A stretch of 12,414 bases of DNA, taken from Auxenochlorella pyrenoidosa. Its lineage: Eukaryota > Chlorophyta > Trebouxiophyceae > Chlorellales > Chlorellaceae. Both the position numbers and the translations under genes were made by a program. The notes beneath the pieces are model-generated. The model saw only the letters and a program-made list of their open reading frames with translations. It did no database searches and had not been told where the DNA came from. Below, piece by piece: positions 8,063 to 12,414 of the stretch. Position 1 is the stretch's first letter; each line of letters starts with the position of its first letter. The stretch covers positions 1,045,114 to 1,057,527 of the forward strand of contig KQ481977.1 of the NCBI GenBank assembly GCA_001430745.1. The letters are read 5' to 3'.

Positions 8063-10903
8063 TCACTTGGCTGCCTCATCCGCGGGCGCCGGCAGCAGCA
8101 GGGAGGTGCCCACCCCCAGGCCCAGGATGCCAGCCACCACGCCCAGCGACGCGCCCGTGGAGATGTGGTACCCGCCAAAGTCGGCCAGGATCTTGACGCC
8201 CACAAAGCCCAGCACCAGCGCCACTGCGGGCGGGGGCGGGGGTGCGGGCCGAGGTGAGGGGAATGCGAGGGTGGTGGGCGGCCAGGCCGCGCTGTGCGGC
8301 AGCACAACCCCAGGGAGGCCCCGGAGCCGGGGCGGGAGCTGGGCGACAGATGCACGACGCGGGGGGCCCCTGTCGGGGCGGCATCGCTTGTGCAACACCG
8401 CGGAGGCCGCCTCCCCCCCTGCCGCCCCGCCCGCGCACCCGCTTTGTCCAGGTAGCGCAGCTCCTTCATGAAGGTGGCCACAAACGAGTAGAGCCCCCGC
8501 AGGCTGAGGATGGCAAACAGGTTGGAGGTGTAGATGATGAAGGGGTCGAGCGTCACGCCAAACACCTGCGGCGGGGAGGGGGGGGGGGGGGGGGGGGGCT
8601 CGGGGGGCTCGTTGAGGGGTCTGCAGGACGCAGCAGGACGCAGCAGGCGGACAGATGCAAGCGCGCACACGCTCCCTTGCTTAGCCCGATTGGCACAAGT
8701 CGGCGGGACTCGCCGCGCCCCCTTGCTGGCCTTGGCCCCACTCACGGCGGGGATGGAGTCAACAGCAAACACCACATCCGACAGCTCCACCACCAGCAGC
8801 ACCAGCAGCAGGGGTGTGGCCACGCGGGTGCCATTCTGCAGCACGCAGCCAGGGGGTGGGGCTGTGGTGGAGTCAGCGCAGGCGGGCGGCAGATGGTCCG
8901 TGGGGGTTGCGGCAGCCATGCACTCTGAGGCACGCGTTGGGGGCGGCACGGGCGACGCGCCCTGGATGCAGGTGGGCACCGCCCCAGCTTGCAGTCCCTT
9001 CTCACAACCGAGGGGTGCGGCGGTGCGTCCCTGGGGGGCGCGTGGAGCTTGGGCCGAGGCTCCTTTGGGCGGGCGGTTCCGGCCCACGGGCGCGGCGGCG
9101 GCGCACCTGGACGGTGAAGAACTTGTCGCCGTCGTAGGTGTCGGTGAAGGACATGAGGGACTTGCAGAACTGCACAATCTTGTTGCCGCTGAGGTCCTCC
9201 TCCTCGTCGTCCTCCTCACCCCCGCTGCAGGGGGGGGGGGGGGGTGGACGGCCGGGTCAGGGCCAAGAGCTGCAAGCATGGGGAGGTTCAGGCGGCGGCT
9301 CGCAGCCGTGGCTGCTAGGCGGGCCGGACGTGTTGCAGGGCAGCCGGCGCAAGTCCCGCCAGGGCCCCCTGCCACTCACATCAGCAGCTTGGCGGAGGAG
9401 AGGATGAGGATGCCCGCAAAGAGCAGCAACACGGGCTCAAACCTCTCCACTGCAGGGGGTTGGGGGGTTGGGGGCAGGGAGGCCAGCGGCTGAGACGGCG
9501 GCCACAGGCCCGTGCTGCTTGACCCAGGGTGGGGCCGCCCAAAGCATTGCCTGCCGGCATCACCAGCCCAGCACCCACCGATGTCCACGCCCGCCACGAT
9601 CAGCACCAGGCGCAGCACCGCCGCAGTGGCAATGCCATAGGTCAACACCTGCGTGCGCGCAACAAAAGGAGTGCAGCGGGCTTAGGCTTGGGCTCACTGC
9701 AAGGCGCCGACCCACGCAAGCCCCCGAGGCTGGCAGCCGCATGGTGCCACAGGTCGCCTGGCCCCCCTCGCCTGCGCCACACTGGGCCCGGCGAGGAGCC
9801 GACGCGCGGCGCTGTCCATGCAGCAGCGGCGGCGCGGGCCCGCACCTTGTTCTGGTACTCCACGGGGGTTTTGAAGTAGTTGAACACCAGGATGAACACA
9901 AACAGGTTGTCCACTGCGGCGCATGGATGACGGGGCGGGGGCTGGGTGGGGAGCGAGGGCTGGCATGCCAGCAAACGCGGCGGGTGGCCCCGCCGGGACA
10001 TGCGCAGGATGGAGGCCAATGAGGATGCCAATAAAACTCAAGCACGGCCTCGAGGGATCGGCTACCAGGGGGGTAGCCAGGGGTGCAGCGCACCAGAGGC
10101 AGAGGGCGCCGAGGCTTGCAGGCGACGCGACGCCCTCCCTCCCTTCCTCCGGTGTGCAGGAAGCGCGCGAGGCCTCACCCGACAGGCTCTGCTCCAGCAG
10201 GTACCCCGCAAAGTACTCGGCGCCCTTGTCGGGGCCCATGAAGCCCCACACGCCGGCGCCAAAGATGAGCGCGGCGATGACGGTGGACGCGGCGCTCTCG
10301 CCGCGCTGCTCCACCAGGGGCTCGGCCACCTGCAGCGGGGGGGGGGGGTNACGAGGGGGGTTGTGGGAGTGTACGTGGAGTGGGGGTTGGGGGGGGGCTT
10401 GCTGCGGTACGCCTGTGCGGGAGCCAGCACGCTGGTGCCGCACACCCTGCGCTGCCGGGCCGCCGCATGCCTTCAAAAGGGGCAGCGCTGGGGGGCCTCT
10501 TCCGGCGGCCCCAGCTCCCGCCTCTGGCCCCTCCACCTCCACCCTGCCCACCTCCAGCCGGTCGAGCGACTTGAGCACGTCTGCCTCGTCCTCCATGGAC
10601 CGCCGGTCGAGCTGGCCGGCCGTGTCCCGCCCCCGCACGCCCCGGGCTGCCACCAGCGGCCGTCGTCGCTGCAGCCACGCTTGCTGCTGATCCACCGACA
10701 GTGCATGCCGGGGCTACACGATTGGGAGGGTTGGACCGGAGGCAGGTGTTAACACCAAGGCCAAGGAGGGGCAGCAGGGGGGGACGCTAGCGTCGCTGTG
10801 ACCTTCAGGCGGGCGCAGGACGTGCAGGCGGGGCGGTAGACCGCTCGCTCACCTGCTGGCTGCTTGGAAGGCGGCCTGCTGCCAGGAGAGGCCGCCGCCC
10901 CAT
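8063..10903 (-). CDS. TERC: Chloroplast thylakoid TerC-family membrane protein
   Basis: Ten exons join on the minus strand with all phases closing: 10903-10853, 10713-10552, 10329-10179, 9913-9846, 9648-9579, 9449-9380, 9224-9107, 8835-8746, 8565-8439, 8223-8063 (TGA); 355 aa. All donors are GT. Residues about 1-60 are basic and Ala/Arg/Ser-rich, as in a plastid transit peptide (MGRRPLLAAGRLPSSQQ); an in-frame ATG at 11026 would add 41 similar residues. The membrane domain shows EQSLSVDNLFVFILVF, YGIATAAVLRLVLIVAGVD, FEPVLLLFAGILILSSAKLL, VVELSDVVFAVDSIPAVFG, TSNLFAILSLRGLYS and VLGFVGVKILADFGGYHIS. The acidic TerC Asp/Glu residues inside the membrane segments are present. An acidic loop (GGEEDDEEEDLSGNKIV) precedes YDGDKFFTVQNG, as in the plant thylakoid TERC protein (PDE149), which is needed for thylakoid biogenesis and membrane protein insertion. 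Bacterial relatives are linked to tellurite resistance and manganese export. The family call is firm; the plastid location is inferred from the N-terminus and plant likeness. Confidence 0.95.
8578..8598. repeat. Homopolymer G21 (C21 polypyrimidine tract of a TerC intron)
   Basis: On the sense strand this is C21 ending about 12 nt before the CGCAG acceptor of the exon starting at 8565, so it occupies the polypyrimidine-tract position. Confidence 0.9.
9230..9244. repeat. Homopolymer G15 (C15 polypyrimidine tract of a TerC intron)
   Basis: On the sense strand C15 runs straight into TGCAG, the acceptor of the exon starting at 9224. There is no T in the tract. Confidence 0.9.
10337..10350. repeat. 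Homopolymer G12 plus an unresolved base N at 10350 (TerC intron)
   Basis: On the sense strand, C12 lies just upstream of GCTGCAG, the acceptor of the exon starting at 10329. The N shows the assembly was uncertain here. It falls in the intron and does not affect the predicted protein. Confidence 0.9.
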
Positions 10904-11877
10904 GCTGCAGGTGGCCAGCTGGGCGCACTGCGCAGGCGCTGCAAGGTTCAAGTGCTGCGCGCAGCTGGGGCCGGCAGCGGGCGTGAGGGGTTGTCCCACC
11001 GCTGGCGCCAGCCTACCAGCCTGCATTGTGGCTATAGCTGATGCGGCAGGAGTCTGGAGGCTGCTTGGGCGGCGAACGAGCGGTGGGGGCCTGGGCGGCT
11101 TGTTGGCTGCACGCTGCGGGTTGGCTGGGAAAATGATGCCGAAATTGGGCGGACAGAACGCTGCGTGAGTCACAGTGGTCGCCAGGGAGCCGAAAGAGCA
11201 ACCAGCGTCGATGGCAGCTCCCGCTTGTGCCCTGCTGAGGCTGCTGCGTGGCTGGCAGTGGTTCAGCGGTGAGCGGGGCCGGGCACCAACCATACCACAT
11301 CGGTAACCGACCCCATTTGCATAGCCAGACAAAGGGAGAGACACAGCAGAGCTTGCTTGGAGCAGGGCGGCTCATGAGCAGCCGCCAGGAGGCTGGCCCG
11401 GCCCCCCAGCCGCCCATCGGGCGGAGCAACGGGGGTCGGGGCTCTGGTGGTCGTGGCAGGGGGTGAGTTTAGCGGCAGAGGAGATGCACTTGCATGTCAT
11501 GAACAAGGCGAGAAGACTCACTCGCCTTGCCGTGCCCGCGCTCCCGCAAGCAGGCCTGCGGCTACAATGAACAAGGGCAAGGGCCCCGAGTCCCACCCTA
11601 TCCCGAACGGTGCGTCGGACCTCGCAACAGGGGTGATCGCGTCCAGGGCAGCTTCAGGACATGGGGACACCAATTCAGTGAACCATCGACAGCATGCAGC
11701 AAACAAGGCCAACAGAGCAACGCCACAAGCTGTACCAGTGCTGCGGGCACCGCCACCGCCTGCTGCCGCCAGTTCTGCCACCCGTCAACTCAACCGTCAA
11801 TTCACCCGTGCGCCTTGGCCACACTGCTCGCAGGGACGCCCTCCCCTCCGCCGGAGCCTGTGGCACCTGGTGGAGCT
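10904..11877. promoter_or_regulatory. Divergent intergenic region between TerC and the downstream Pro/Ala-rich gene
   Basis: Up to 974 nt separate the two starts (about 850 if TerC starts at 11026). It should hold both promoters and 5' UTRs. I see no TATA box or other motif I would defend. A 9-bp perfect inverted repeat lies at 11504-11529. Open frames at 11447-11899 (+) and 11518-11781 (-) show no domain and are not called as genes. Confidence 0.4.
11504..11529. repeat. Perfect 9-bp inverted repeat, 8-nt loop
   Basis: CAAGGCGAG at 11504-11512 faces CTCGCCTTG at 11521-11529. It could be a hairpin or a site for a dimeric regulator in the divergent promoter region; it may equally be chance. 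Confidence 0.55.
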
Positions 11878-12414
11878 ATGTCTTGGGCCGCCCGCCTGAA
11901 GTCGGCGCCGCCAGCGCCGCCGCCGGCAGCCCCGAATGGCGCCGCCGCTGACAAGGCACCTCAGGCAGCACCCGCCCCTACGCCTGCACCGCCTGCAGCT
12001 GCTGCGGTTGCGGCTCCTGCGCCAGCGGCGCCCGCGCCTGCGCCTGCAGCAGGATCCACATCTGGAGTGAAGCTGCCGCCTGGCGTCGAGGGTGCGGAGC
12101 AAGCCGCCGGCTGCTGAGGGGGCCCGCAATGTTGCCCAGCGCATGCGACATGCTGCCCTGTTGGGGCACTGTCCCGTCTCCAATATTCTGCCCTGGAGTC
12201 GGCGCACAGCCTCTGCGGTAGAAGCAGGCAGCATGCATGCGTGCTGTGTGGGAGCACTGCGGTTGCGCTCTGAGATCGGCGTGGCCCCGTGGCATCTGCA
12301 GGACGCCAGCCCTCCATCAAGTTTGGCGACATCGACCCCGCAGAGGTGGTCAGCGGCGGCCCGTCGGCACCCGCTGCGCCTGCCCCGCCTGCCAAGCCAG
12401 CTCCGACACCCGCT
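11878..12414 (+). CDS. N-terminal part of an unidentified Pro/Ala-rich protein (3' end outside window)
   Basis: The ATG at 11878 opens MSWAARLKSAPPAPPPAAP, followed by about 45 residues of almost pure Ala/Pro (PAPTPAPPAAAAVAAPAPA). The first exon is taken as 11878-12091 with a GTGCGG donor in phase 1; reading on would hit TGA at 12115. A CTGCAG acceptor ends at 12301, and exon 12302 to beyond 12414 continues as RQPSIKFGDIDPAEVVSGG and then another Pro/Ala run. About 109 residues are visible. The disordered N-terminus and the short SIKFGDI motif recall linear motifs in translation-factor or RNA-binding scaffolds such as eIF4G, but that is a guess. I do not recognise the family. Upstream coding exons cannot be excluded. 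Confidence 0.6.

Noticed and set aside
7750..9375. Continuous minus-strand open frame of 541 codons across the TerC 3' half
   Set aside because: It contains some TerC exons in frame but reads through introns with GT...AG borders. Splicing at those borders gives the conserved TerC sequence, so the unspliced frame is not the protein.
11447..11899. Possible upstream gene or uORF (ATG at 11567 begins MNKGKGPESHP)
   Set aside because: It overlaps the ATG at 11878 in another frame and looks like non-coding 5' sequence. A uORF cannot be excluded but is not supported.
1..12414. Transposon, integrated virus, tRNA or rRNA genes, or an organised defence or biosynthetic cluster
   Set aside because: No transposase, reverse transcriptase or capsid motifs, terminal repeats, or RNA gene signatures were seen on reading both strands. 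The genes present are unrelated single-copy housekeeping types.

Overview
The window looks like nuclear DNA of a GC-rich green alga, most likely a Chlorella-like trebouxiophyte. The reasons are: genes broken into many short exons (about 50-190 nt) by introns of about 110-300 nt; 3' splice sites that are nearly all TGCAG or CGCAG; high GC with Ala/Pro/Gly-rich shadow reading frames; and a chloroplast-type TerC protein with plant-like sequence. The exact genus is inference.

Five protein-coding loci can be reconstructed by joining exons whose phases agree. (1) 196-1018, +: the 3' end of a gene whose product resembles the C-terminus of the transcription elongation factor IWS1/SPN1. (2) 3285-1240, -: a small multi-exon membrane protein with an N-terminal membrane segment, a central coiled coil and C-terminal membrane segments, a layout like the ER tail-anchor receptor subunit GET1/WRB (tentative). 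(3) about 4296-7496, +: a secretory M14 metallocarboxypeptidase of the CPD/CPE/SOL1 type with an intact catalytic domain and a C-terminal transthyretin-like domain, 11 exons. (4) 10903 (or 11026)-8063, -: a chloroplast thylakoid TerC-family membrane protein, 10 exons, all phases consistent. (5) 11878-12414 and beyond, +: the 5' end of a gene for a Pro/Ala-rich, low-complexity N-terminus, not identified.

Genes 1 and 2 converge (221 nt apart), 2 and 3 diverge (about 1 kb apart), 3 and 4 converge (566 nt apart), and 4 and 5 diverge (0.85-1 kb apart). The two divergent intervals are the likely promoter regions. I see no functional link between the genes: transcription elongation, membrane protein handling, peptide trimming and thylakoid biogenesis look like ordinary housekeeping neighbours.

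The most unusual features lie in the introns. Several introns appear to begin with GC instead of GT, two of them fixed by conserved carboxypeptidase residues on both sides. One intron starts directly with a four-tract G-quadruplex motif. Three TerC introns use pure C homopolymers as their polypyrimidine tract. A 13-bp minisatellite sits in a carboxypeptidase intron. I found no mobile element, CRISPR array, RNA gene, viral remnant or convincing undescribed multi-gene system.
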